A stretch of DNA of 16,173 nucleotides from Thiobacter sp964445085 (GTDB lineage: Bacteria > Pseudomonadota > Gammaproteobacteria > Burkholderiales > Thiobacteraceae). The notes under the pieces were generated by a model. The model did not search any database. It saw nothing but the letters and a program-made list of their open reading frames with translations, and had not been told where the DNA came from. Shown here in pieces: positions 1 to 5,518 of this stretch. The stretch's first letter is position 1; every line of letters starts with the position of its first letter. Position numbers and translations under genes: made by a program. The stretch is from positions 1 through 16,173 of the forward strand of contig CAYUJV010000061.1 in assembly GCA_964445085.1 (NCBI GenBank). Reading direction: 5' to 3'.

Positions 1-65
1 AGCCGCTGCTGCGGCTGCTCGTGCCGGCTTTCCAGCTCCTGCAGCATGCGGTTGATGGCGCTCAT
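1..65 (-). CDS. mshN: MshN, N-terminal fragment (MSHA biogenesis protein)
   Basis: Only the first 21 codons lie in the window; the gene continues past the left edge. The start ATG overlaps the mshM stop as ATGA, the coupling seen throughout this locus. The visible peptide begins MSAINRMLQELESR, which resembles the usual MshN opening (MS-x-IN-x-ML-x-x-LE). MshN proteins normally have a short cytoplasmic start, one membrane helix and a periplasmic TPR region, and are thought to help assemble the pilus channel; none of that part can be checked here. Identity rests on the short start plus position after mshM, so it is probable rather than certain. Confidence 0.75.
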   Translation of the reverse strand, partial: MSAINRMLQELESRHEQPQQR

Positions 66-961
66 CGCAGCGCCACCCAGGCACCGGCCGCAAGGCCCAG
101 ACCCAGCAGCGCGGCGACTGCCGCCCACCACCAGGGCCGGCCGCCGCCATTGCGCGCGGCGGGAGTGTCGCGCGCCGCCAGGTTCACATGGCGCGCCTCC
201 ACCTGCTGCCGGCCTTCGCCGAACACCAGCAGCAGCGCCTTGTGGGCGAGCACGTTGATCAGCCGCGGCGTGCCGCCGCTGGCGCGGTAGAGCGCATTCA
301 ATGCGCCCTTGCTAAACAGCGCGCCGCCGGTGTAGCCCGCCACCGACAGGCGGTGCGCGACGTAGTAGTTCGTCTCCTCCCGCGACAGCGGCTTCACGTC
401 GTACTGGAACACGATGCGCTGACGCAGCTGGCGCACCGATTCCTGCGCCAGCTTTTCGTTCAGCTCCGGCTGGCCGAACAGCACCACCTGCAGCAGCTTG
501 CGCTTCTCGGTTTCCAGGTTGGACAGCAGGCGCAGCGCCTCCAGGGTTTCCAGCGGCATGGCCTGCGCCTCGTCCAGGCAGATCACCACCTGCCTGCCGG
601 CGCGGGCGAAGTCGAGCAGCGCGCGGGTGAGCTCCTTGAGCAGCTGGTGCTGGTCGATCTCCCGCGGCAATTGCAGGTTCAGCTCGTCCGCCAGCGCCAG
701 CAGCAGCGTGCGCGGCTCGAGATAGGGATTGGGGATGTAGGCGCTGACATAGCCCGCGTCGAGGCTGCCCAGGAACTTGCGGCACAGCAGGGTCTTGCCG
801 GTGCCGACCTCGCCGGTGATCTTGATGAAGCCTTCGCCGTTGCGCACCGCGATGAGCAGCGTGTTCAGCGCCTCCTGGAAGGCATGGGACGCGAACGAAA
901 AGCTCGTGTCGGGCGTAATGCCGAAAGGCGCTTCGCGCAGGCCGAAATGCTGGTTATACAT
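62..961 (-). CDS. mshM: MshM, ExeA/GspA-like AAA ATPase of MSHA pilus assembly
   Basis: Predicted 299-residue membrane-anchored ATPase. It opens with MYNQHFGLREAPFGITPD, the typical start of the ExeA/GspA/MshM family. Walker A is GEVGTGKT (about residues 50-57), Walker B with its DEAQ is VVICLDEAQ (125-133), and LFGQPEL near 161-167 fits the sensor region. A tryptophan-rich hydrophobic stretch at about 277-297 is a likely single membrane helix, followed almost at once by the stop, so the long periplasmic peptidoglycan-binding part of ExeA is absent; that suits MshM length. Family knowledge suggests a role in placing or assembling the MshL secretin. The gene follows mshL after a repeat-rich gap and overlaps mshN by ATGA. 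The Shine-Dalgarno sequence is weak (a GGG about 6 bases before ATG). Confidence 0.92.
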   Translation of the reverse strand: MYNQHFGLREAPFGITPDTSFSFASHAFQEALNTLLIAVRNGEGFIKITGEVGTGKTLLCRKFLGSLDAGYVSAYIPNPYLEPRTLLLALADELNLQLPREIDQHQLLKELTRALLDFARAGRQVVICLDEAQAMPLETLEALRLLSNLETEKRKLLQVVLFGQPELNEKLAQESVRQLRQRIVFQYDVKPLSREETNYYVAHRLSVAGYTGGALFSKGALNALYRASGGTPRLINVLAHKALLLVFGEGRQQVEARHVNLAARDTPAARNGGGRPWWWAAVAALLGLGLAAGAWVALR

Positions 962-1053
962 CGCCGACCCGAATCAGGTTACAAGTTTTGCAAGTTGCAA
1001 GCGTCATTCATTGTCGCACGTTCCACTTGTAACTTGTGTTGCGTAACGGGCGT
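962..1053. promoter_or_regulatory. Repeat-rich gap between mshL and mshM with 9-bp inverted repeat
   Basis: This 92-base stretch is one of the few real gaps in the cluster and is clearly richer in AT than the genes. A perfect 9-bp inverted repeat, GTTACAAGT at 978-986 and ACTTGTAAC at 1025-1033, encloses further copies of the same word: CAAGTTGCAAG at 991-1001, and CAAGTTACAAG read on the minus strand at 1037-1027. These could be a dyad operator or a long-loop RNA structure after mshL. I see no convincing -35/-10 pair and no T-tract terminator, so the role is unknown. Confidence 0.45.
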
Positions 1054-2775
1054 CTAGGGCGCCGCGGCCGGGCGCGTCATGTTCTCGATGCTGCGCTGGC
1101 TGCCGAGGATATTGTTGGCCCAGGTCTCGGTGCCCTTGACCACCGTGGCCTTGAGCAGGATGACCAGTTCCTTCTTCACGCCGGCGCGGCTTTGCTGCTT
1201 GAACAGGTTGCCCAGCACCGGCACGTCGCCGGCCCCCGGCACCTGGGACTTGTCCGAGGTCGAGGACGACTTCATCAGGCCGCCGATGGCCACCACCTGC
1301 CCATCCTCGGCGCGGATGATGCTGTCGGTCTCGCTCACGGTGCTCGACGCCAGCGGCAGGGTCAGGTTGCCGGCGGTGCCGAGGTCGATCTGCTTGGTCT
1401 TGGTCTGCACGTCGCTCACCGCCGGATGGATGTGCAGGGTGATGACGTCGTTTTCGTCGATCTGCGGCGTCACGTCGAGCACGATGCCGGAGAAGAAGGG
1501 CTGCAGCGTCACATTCGGCGTGGTCGTGGTGGCGGTGCCGGTGGTGGTGGTGGTGCTGACGTTGGTGACGAAGAAATCGTCGGTGCCCACCTTGAGCACG
1601 GCCTTCTGGTTGTTCAGGGTGGCGATGCGCGGACTCGACAGCACCTGCACGCCGCCCTGGGTTTCCAGGAAGGAGAGCAACGCGGCAAAGCTGCTGGTCT
1701 GGAAGGCGAGGCCGAACAGGCCGCCGGCGAGGGAGGGATCGGTGGCCATGTCCTGCCCCGGGAGGGAGGCCAGCTTGGCGCCGGTGAAGGTGCGCGCGGC
1801 GTAGTCGAGGCTGCTGATGCCGCTGGCGAGGGGACCGTTGGTCTGCAGCACCGTGCCCGGCGCGATGGTGCCGGTAGACAGTCGATGGTTGGGCCCGGTG
1901 GTGAAAGCCGCCCAGTTCACGCCCGCCTGGAAGCTGTCGTTGAGCTGCACCTCGATGATCTTCGCTTCCAGGATCACCTGGCGATCGACGGCAAGCTGGC
2001 TCGCCTTGAGATAGTCCTGCACGGCGCGCAGCTCTTTCGGCAGGGCGCGCACCACGATCACGCCGGACTGCGGGCTCACCACCACGCTGCGCCCGCCTTC
2101 CGAACCGACGATGGCGCGCACCGCCGCGCTCAGTTCCGCCCAGAAATCGCTCTCCGAGGTGGTGGAGATGCGCGTGCTCTGGATGCTCTCGGAGGCGCCC
2201 GGGGCGGTGGTGGTCGGCGTGGCAAGGCCCGGCGTCGTGGTGCGCGGCTGGTCGCTCACCGAGCCGGACACCACGCGCACGTCGGAGGAACCCTTGCGCT
2301 GGGCGGTCAGGTAGTTGACCCGGAACACCCGCGACTGCATGGTCAGCGGCTGCACGAAAATGCGGTTGCCCTCGACCGTGTAGTCGTAGCCGTACAGCTC
2401 GCGGATGGCCTGCAGCGCCTCCATCACGGTGACGTCCTTGAGGTTGACCGAAATGGTGCCGCTCACGTCCGGATGCACCAGCATGCTATAGCGGGTACCG
2501 TGGACGATGCCCATGAACACCTGGTTGGCGGGAGCATTGTTGACCACCAGATCGAAGCGCTGCTCGGTCGTTTTCGCGGCGGGCAGTTCGATCTTCAGCG
2601 GCGGCATCAGCGCGTCGGCCACTGCGGCCGGCGCGGCCGGCTTCACTTTCTGCTGCGCACCCTCGCCCAGCTCGGTATTGATCTGGTCCAGCGTGGTCGG
2701 CTTGCGCTCGGGGGTGGTCGAGCAACCGGAGACCGCCAGCGCGGCCGCAATCAGCAATGACAGGGATGGTTTCAT
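1054..2775 (-). CDS. mshL: MshL, secretin lipoprotein (outer-membrane pilus channel)
   Basis: Predicted 573-residue secretin forming the outer-membrane pore for the MSHA pilus. The N-terminus is a lipoprotein signal with lipobox VSGC (Cys18). A short secretin/TonB N-terminal domain lies at about 85-145 (HPDVSGTISVNLKDVTVMEAL), an N-type domain at about 148-260, and the secretin core at about 265-545. Core signatures include VLSSPRIATLNNQKAVLKVG, VLDVTPQID and VPGAGDVPVLGNLF. A Thr-rich loop at about 408-420, coded by a GGT/GTG-rich stretch, probably extends a gate or hairpin region. The start codon overlaps the mshK stop as ATGA. The lipid anchor suggests the protein may need no separate pilotin, which is inference. 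Confidence 0.96.
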   Translation of the reverse strand: MKPSLSLLIAAALAVSGCSTTPERKPTTLDQINTELGEGAQQKVKPAAPAAVADALMPPLKIELPAAKTTEQRFDLVVNNAPANQVFMGIVHGTRYSMLVHPDVSGTISVNLKDVTVMEALQAIRELYGYDYTVEGNRIFVQPLTMQSRVFRVNYLTAQRKGSSDVRVVSGSVSDQPRTTTPGLATPTTTAPGASESIQSTRISTTSESDFWAELSAAVRAIVGSEGGRSVVVSPQSGVIVVRALPKELRAVQDYLKASQLAVDRQVILEAKIIEVQLNDSFQAGVNWAAFTTGPNHRLSTGTIAPGTVLQTNGPLASGISSLDYAARTFTGAKLASLPGQDMATDPSLAGGLFGLAFQTSSFAALLSFLETQGGVQVLSSPRIATLNNQKAVLKVGTDDFFVTNVSTTTTTGTATTTTPNVTLQPFFSGIVLDVTPQIDENDVITLHIHPAVSDVQTKTKQIDLGTAGNLTLPLASSTVSETDSIIRAEDGQVVAIGGLMKSSSTSDKSQVPGAGDVPVLGNLFKQQSRAGVKKELVILLKATVVKGTETWANNILGSQRSIENMTRPAAAP

Positions 2776-3188
2776 TCTTGCGCCTTCCTCGATGAACGGG
2801 CATCGGATTTCTTCCCGGCCGGGCGATGCACCTTCGCGCCAGGGGTCTTGCCGGCGTGGCCGGGCGCCGCGAGCGGGCGCTTGTCCACGTCGGCGAACAG
2901 CTTCAGGGTTTCGGATTCATTCTTGCCGCGCAGCACGACCTCGCCTTCGGAAATGCGCACCACGCGCATGTCGCCGACCCGGCTGCCCACGGTCACTTCC
3001 TGGCCGTCGATGATCGCGCTGCGGCCCACCGGCGAAATCTTGATCATCTGCAGGCGCGGTCCAGCCGGCGCTTCGGCTGCAACTCCGCCCTCCGCACCGA
3101 CAGCCGGCCGGGTGGGATCGGGCAGCGCCTCCGCCGCGGCGAGGTATGGCAGCAGCAGGCCGAGGACGAGGATCACACGCGCAGCCAT
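2772..3188 (-). CDS. mshK: MshK, PilP-like periplasmic protein
   Basis: I place the start at the ATG at 3188 (138 residues) because a GGAGA ribosome site lies just upstream and the product then begins with a signal-like helix (MAARVILVLGLLLPYLAAAEA); the frame stays open 32 codons further upstream without such features. After the signal comes PDPTRP and then, at about 47-105, a compact beta-rich domain (MIKISPVGRSAIIDGQEVTVGSRVGDMRVVRI) like PilP/GspC HR domains, which link the inner-membrane complex to the secretin. The last 35 or so residues are strongly basic and Pro/Gly-rich, an unusual tail. The gene overlaps mshJ by 16 bases and mshL by ATGA. Confidence 0.85.
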   Translation of the reverse strand: MAARVILVLGLLLPYLAAAEALPDPTRPAVGAEGGVAAEAPAGPRLQMIKISPVGRSAIIDGQEVTVGSRVGDMRVVRISEGEVVLRGKNESETLKLFADVDKRPLAAPGHAGKTPGAKVHRPAGKKSDARSSRKAQE

Positions 3189-3850
3189 GTCTTCTCCAGA
3201 CTCAGGGTGTAGAGGGTCAGCGTCAGGCGCGACAGCGGATAGGTCTGCACCGACAGACTCGCGCCGCCCCAGAACACCCGCCACGGCATGGCCTCCAGAT
3301 CGCCCACGTAGGCGAGCAGGTCGGCGTAGCTGCCTTCCACGGTCACTTCCACGCCATGCTTGTAGATGGCACTCCGCGGGTCCGCCGGCTGGCCCTCCGG
3401 CGCCGGCGGCTTGCCGCCTTCCTCCGCCAGGGTGGTCACCGGCAGCGTGCGCAGGGACACCAGCTTGACGCCGCGGTTGCGGCCGAGCAAGTCCCGGAGC
3501 ACGTCCGCCATGCGGTCCGGGCTCACCAGGCCCTGCTGGAAGGTGGCGAGCTTCGCCTCGTTCTGCGCGATGCGCGCCTTGAGATCTTCCAGGCGCCTGC
3601 GGTTGGCGGCATCCGGGTCGGCGCCGTGGGCCGCAATGATGGTCTGGATCTGGGTCTGCGCAGCCGCCACGCGCGACTGGTGTTCGCCCACCTGATCGAG
3701 CAGGGCCTTGCGCCGGGCCTGCAGCGGATCCAGCGCCAGGGTCGTCACCAGCATCACCACCGCGAGCGCGGCCATGGCGAAAATGAGCAGGCGCTCGCGC
3801 AGGCTGCGCGCGTCGATCCGCTCCGCCAGTTGTTTCAGCTGCGCCTTCAT
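3173..3850 (-). CDS. mshJ: MshJ, PilO-like inner-membrane assembly protein
   Basis: Predicted 225-residue bitopic protein starting MKAQLKQLAERID at an ATG that overlaps the preceding stop by ATGA. A single membrane helix lies at about 22-40, followed by a long charged coiled coil at about 42-105 (LDQVGEHQSRVAAAQTQ onward) and a small ferredoxin-like periplasmic domain at about 120-225 (GVKLVSLRTLP, HGVEVTVEGSYADLLAYVGDLE, WRVFWG). This is the PilO/GspM plan, and MshJ fills that place in MSHA systems, pairing with the PilN-like partner encoded just upstream. The C-terminus SLEKTWLRV is typical of MshJ proteins. The frame is open far upstream of this start, but that region belongs to the neighbouring gene. 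Confidence 0.9.
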   Translation of the reverse strand: MKAQLKQLAERIDARSLRERLLIFAMAALAVVMLVTTLALDPLQARRKALLDQVGEHQSRVAAAQTQIQTIIAAHGADPDAANRRRLEDLKARIAQNEAKLATFQQGLVSPDRMADVLRDLLGRNRGVKLVSLRTLPVTTLAEEGGKPPAPEGQPADPRSAIYKHGVEVTVEGSYADLLAYVGDLEAMPWRVFWGGASLSVQTYPLSRLTLTLYTLSLEKTWLRV

Positions 3851-4494
3851 TTCGTCTCCTTCGGCGGCACCGAGTGCAGGGAGAATTCGATGTAGCGCGG
3901 CCCGGGTGCCTTGCCCTTCTCCCCTGCCTTGTCCTTCTCCCCTGCCTCCGGCTTCGGCTCCTGCATGTCGAGCACGGCGAACTGCCGTCCCTGCATCACC
4001 GGCTCCCGTCCCAGCCGGCGCAGGTACTCGGGCAGCAGCTCCGCGCGCAGCGCGCGGCCGGACAGGGTCATGTCCTTGCCCGCCAGCTCGAAGCCGGTCA
4101 GCCACAGGCCGTTCAGGTTCTGCCGCGCCAGGGCGCGCAGGTAGGGCGACACGCCGCCGGTCTCGCCCAGTCCGCCGCCGGACAACAGCGCGAAGATCTC
4201 CTCGCGCAGCTTGAGTTCGCGCTCGCTGCGGCGCACCTCCTCCGCCAGCGCGGCGCTCGGCTTGCGCGCGGCGAACTCGCTGCCCACGCGCACCAGGCGC
4301 GCCTCCTCCGCCTTCGCCAGCGCCTCGCCGCGCTGCGCCTCCCGCTCCAGCTTCTTCACCTGGTAGGCGGCGAAGCCCGCGAACGCCAGCGCCCCCACCA
4401 GGATCGCGGCCAGCGCCTGGGCCATGGTGGTCGCGGAAAAGATCTTCTTCTGCTTGAGGAAGATCGGGTTGTAGAGGTTGATCTGCTGGCTCAT
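3847..4494 (-). CDS. mshI2: PilN-like inner-membrane protein (MshI2)
   Basis: Predicted 215-residue protein starting MSQQINLYNPIFLKQKK, a clear PilN-type cytoplasmic start (the INLYN-like peptide of PilN binds PilM). A membrane helix follows at about 24-44, then a charged coiled coil at about 46-105 and a PilN/GspL-like periplasmic domain at about 115-215 (LNGLWLTGFELAGKDMTLSGRAL). Residues about 180-198 carry a lysine/glutamate linker built from two near-identical 18-base units that code AGEKDK/AGEKGK. It overlaps mshI and mshJ by ATGA on both sides. Family knowledge places it in the PilM-PilN-PilO alignment complex joining motor to secretin. In Vibrio-type naming this is annotated as a second MshI or MshI2; the symbol is less certain than the family. 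Confidence 0.88.
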   Translation of the reverse strand: MSQQINLYNPIFLKQKKIFSATTMAQALAAILVGALAFAGFAAYQVKKLEREAQRGEALAKAEEARLVRVGSEFAARKPSAALAEEVRRSERELKLREEIFALLSGGGLGETGGVSPYLRALARQNLNGLWLTGFELAGKDMTLSGRALRAELLPEYLRRLGREPVMQGRQFAVLDMQEPKPEAGEKDKAGEKGKAPGPRYIEFSLHSVPPKETK

Positions 4495-5441
4495 AGCACC
4501 GCCGCCTCGTGCCGCAGGGTGGCGCCCAGGGGCAGGAAGAAGCGCACCTGGTTCTCGACCGAATCGAGGGCCGGCACGCGCGAGAAGTCGAACACTTCCT
4601 TCAAATCGAGCAGCGCCACCGGCAGGTAGAGGTTCGCCGCCAGATAGTCGCGCAGGGCGGCGCCATCGGGCAGCGGGGCGAGCCACAGCTGGTTCACGCT
4701 GATGAACTGGAACTGCCGCTCGAGATGATCCACCGAGCGCTGCAGTTCGAGGGTGACGCGGTCGAACAGCGCCTGCTTCTGGTCGGCGCCAGCCTGGGCG
4801 AGATCGCGCCAGGAGACGTCGATGTGGCGCGCGAGATACAGCTCGCCCTCGTAGCTGACGGTGAGCAGGCCGGCGTGCTCGTCGAAGGACAGCAGCGCCA
4901 CGCCGCGCCCCGGCTGCGCGATGAGGTTGGCGATGTTGCGCTGGGCCATCTCCGGGATGTCGATCACCTCGAGCGGAATCCGGGCCTCGTCGCACTGGGC
5001 GACGCGGGCGCGGATCACCTCGTTGCGCGCCGCCACCGCGTACATGGAGTGGCCGCGGGACGGGCCGTGCCTGTCCGGCGGGATGTCGAGCACGTCGAGG
5101 GTGGCATCGTCGATGTGGTAGTCGAGCATGTCCTTCACGCGCCAGCGCATCGCCGTCTTGAGCTCCTCCGGCGGCACGTTGGGCGCTTCCACCACCAGCA
5201 TCTGGTAGTCGTCCAGCTCGAGCAGGCTGGTGCAGTGGTAGCGCGCCATCTGCATGTCGCGCGCCGCCTTGGCGATGGAGGCGGGATTGCCGGGACTGGC
5301 CTGGGTCATGCCGCACAGCGTGACCACCGGCTTGCCGTGGGGGCCCGGCCGCGAATGCGCGACGCACAGGCCGTCCTCGCTCCAGCTGAGCGCCATCCAG
5401 CCCGGCTCCTTGCTTTTTCCCCCAAACAAACGCATGCGCAT
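4491..5441 (-). CDS. mshI: MshI, PilM-like actin-fold cytoplasmic assembly protein
   Basis: Predicted 316-residue soluble protein with a PilM/GspL-like actin fold. Characteristic parts are the opening strand WMALSWSEDGLCVAH, the conserved helix MRWRVKDMLDYHIDDATLDVLDIP near 97-120, the YAVAARNEVI segment, EVIDIPEMAQRNIANL near 180-195, and VALLSFDEHAGLLTVSYEGELYLAR near 203-227. No membrane helix is visible, as for PilM, so it should sit on the inner face and bind the PilN-like partner encoded next. It leads the envelope-complex block, preceded by an AT-rich gap, and overlaps the next gene by ATGA. The ATG at 5441 is used; an in-frame ATG at 5435 is equally possible, since neither has a clear ribosome site. 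Confidence 0.92.
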   Translation of the reverse strand: MRMRLFGGKSKEPGWMALSWSEDGLCVAHSRPGPHGKPVVTLCGMTQASPGNPASIAKAARDMQMARYHCTSLLELDDYQMLVVEAPNVPPEELKTAMRWRVKDMLDYHIDDATLDVLDIPPDRHGPSRGHSMYAVAARNEVIRARVAQCDEARIPLEVIDIPEMAQRNIANLIAQPGRGVALLSFDEHAGLLTVSYEGELYLARHIDVSWRDLAQAGADQKQALFDRVTLELQRSVDHLERQFQFISVNQLWLAPLPDGAALRDYLAANLYLPVALLDLKEVFDFSRVPALDSVENQVRFFLPLGATLRHEAAVL

Positions 5442-5518
5442 ATTAAATTTCTGAAATAACTTGAAATTAAATTAATAACTAGTTGTTGTCAAATAGCTTT
5501 TGTCAGAAATCCGAACAC
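5442..5518 (-). promoter_or_regulatory. AT-rich gap with candidate sigma-70 promoter for mshI-mshN
   Basis: This 77-base gap is strikingly AT-rich in a GC-rich locus. On the minus strand it holds a perfect TTGACA (5492-5487) and, 17 bases on, TAATTT (5469-5464), a weak -10; transcription would start near 5457, about 16 bases before mshI. An 8-bp inverted repeat (ATTTCTGA at 5447-5454, TCAGAAAT at 5503-5510) brackets these boxes, and an AACTAGTT palindrome lies between them at 5477-5484. These may be operator sites. No terminator hairpin is seen after mshQ, so read-through from upstream is also possible. Confidence 0.45.

Noticed and set aside
188..1057. Plus-strand open frame antisense to mshM
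   Set aside because: Compositional shadow; the product is Gln/Arg/Ala-rich without recognisable features, and the minus strand has intact Walker motifs.
1036..2760. A 574-codon open frame on the plus strand, antisense to mshL
   Set aside because: It mirrors mshL almost end to end and its product is a His/Arg/Gly-rich string with no family motifs. In GC-rich genes with G/C third positions, the antisense frame often lacks stops.
3847..5367. A 506-codon minus frame suggesting a larger protein upstream of the PilN-like gene
   Set aside because: The extra part overlaps mshI in another frame and has no motifs; MSQQINLYNP at 4494 is the real start.
4509..5459. Plus-strand open frame antisense to mshI
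   Set aside because: Shadow frame with His/Val/Arg-rich product and no family resemblance.
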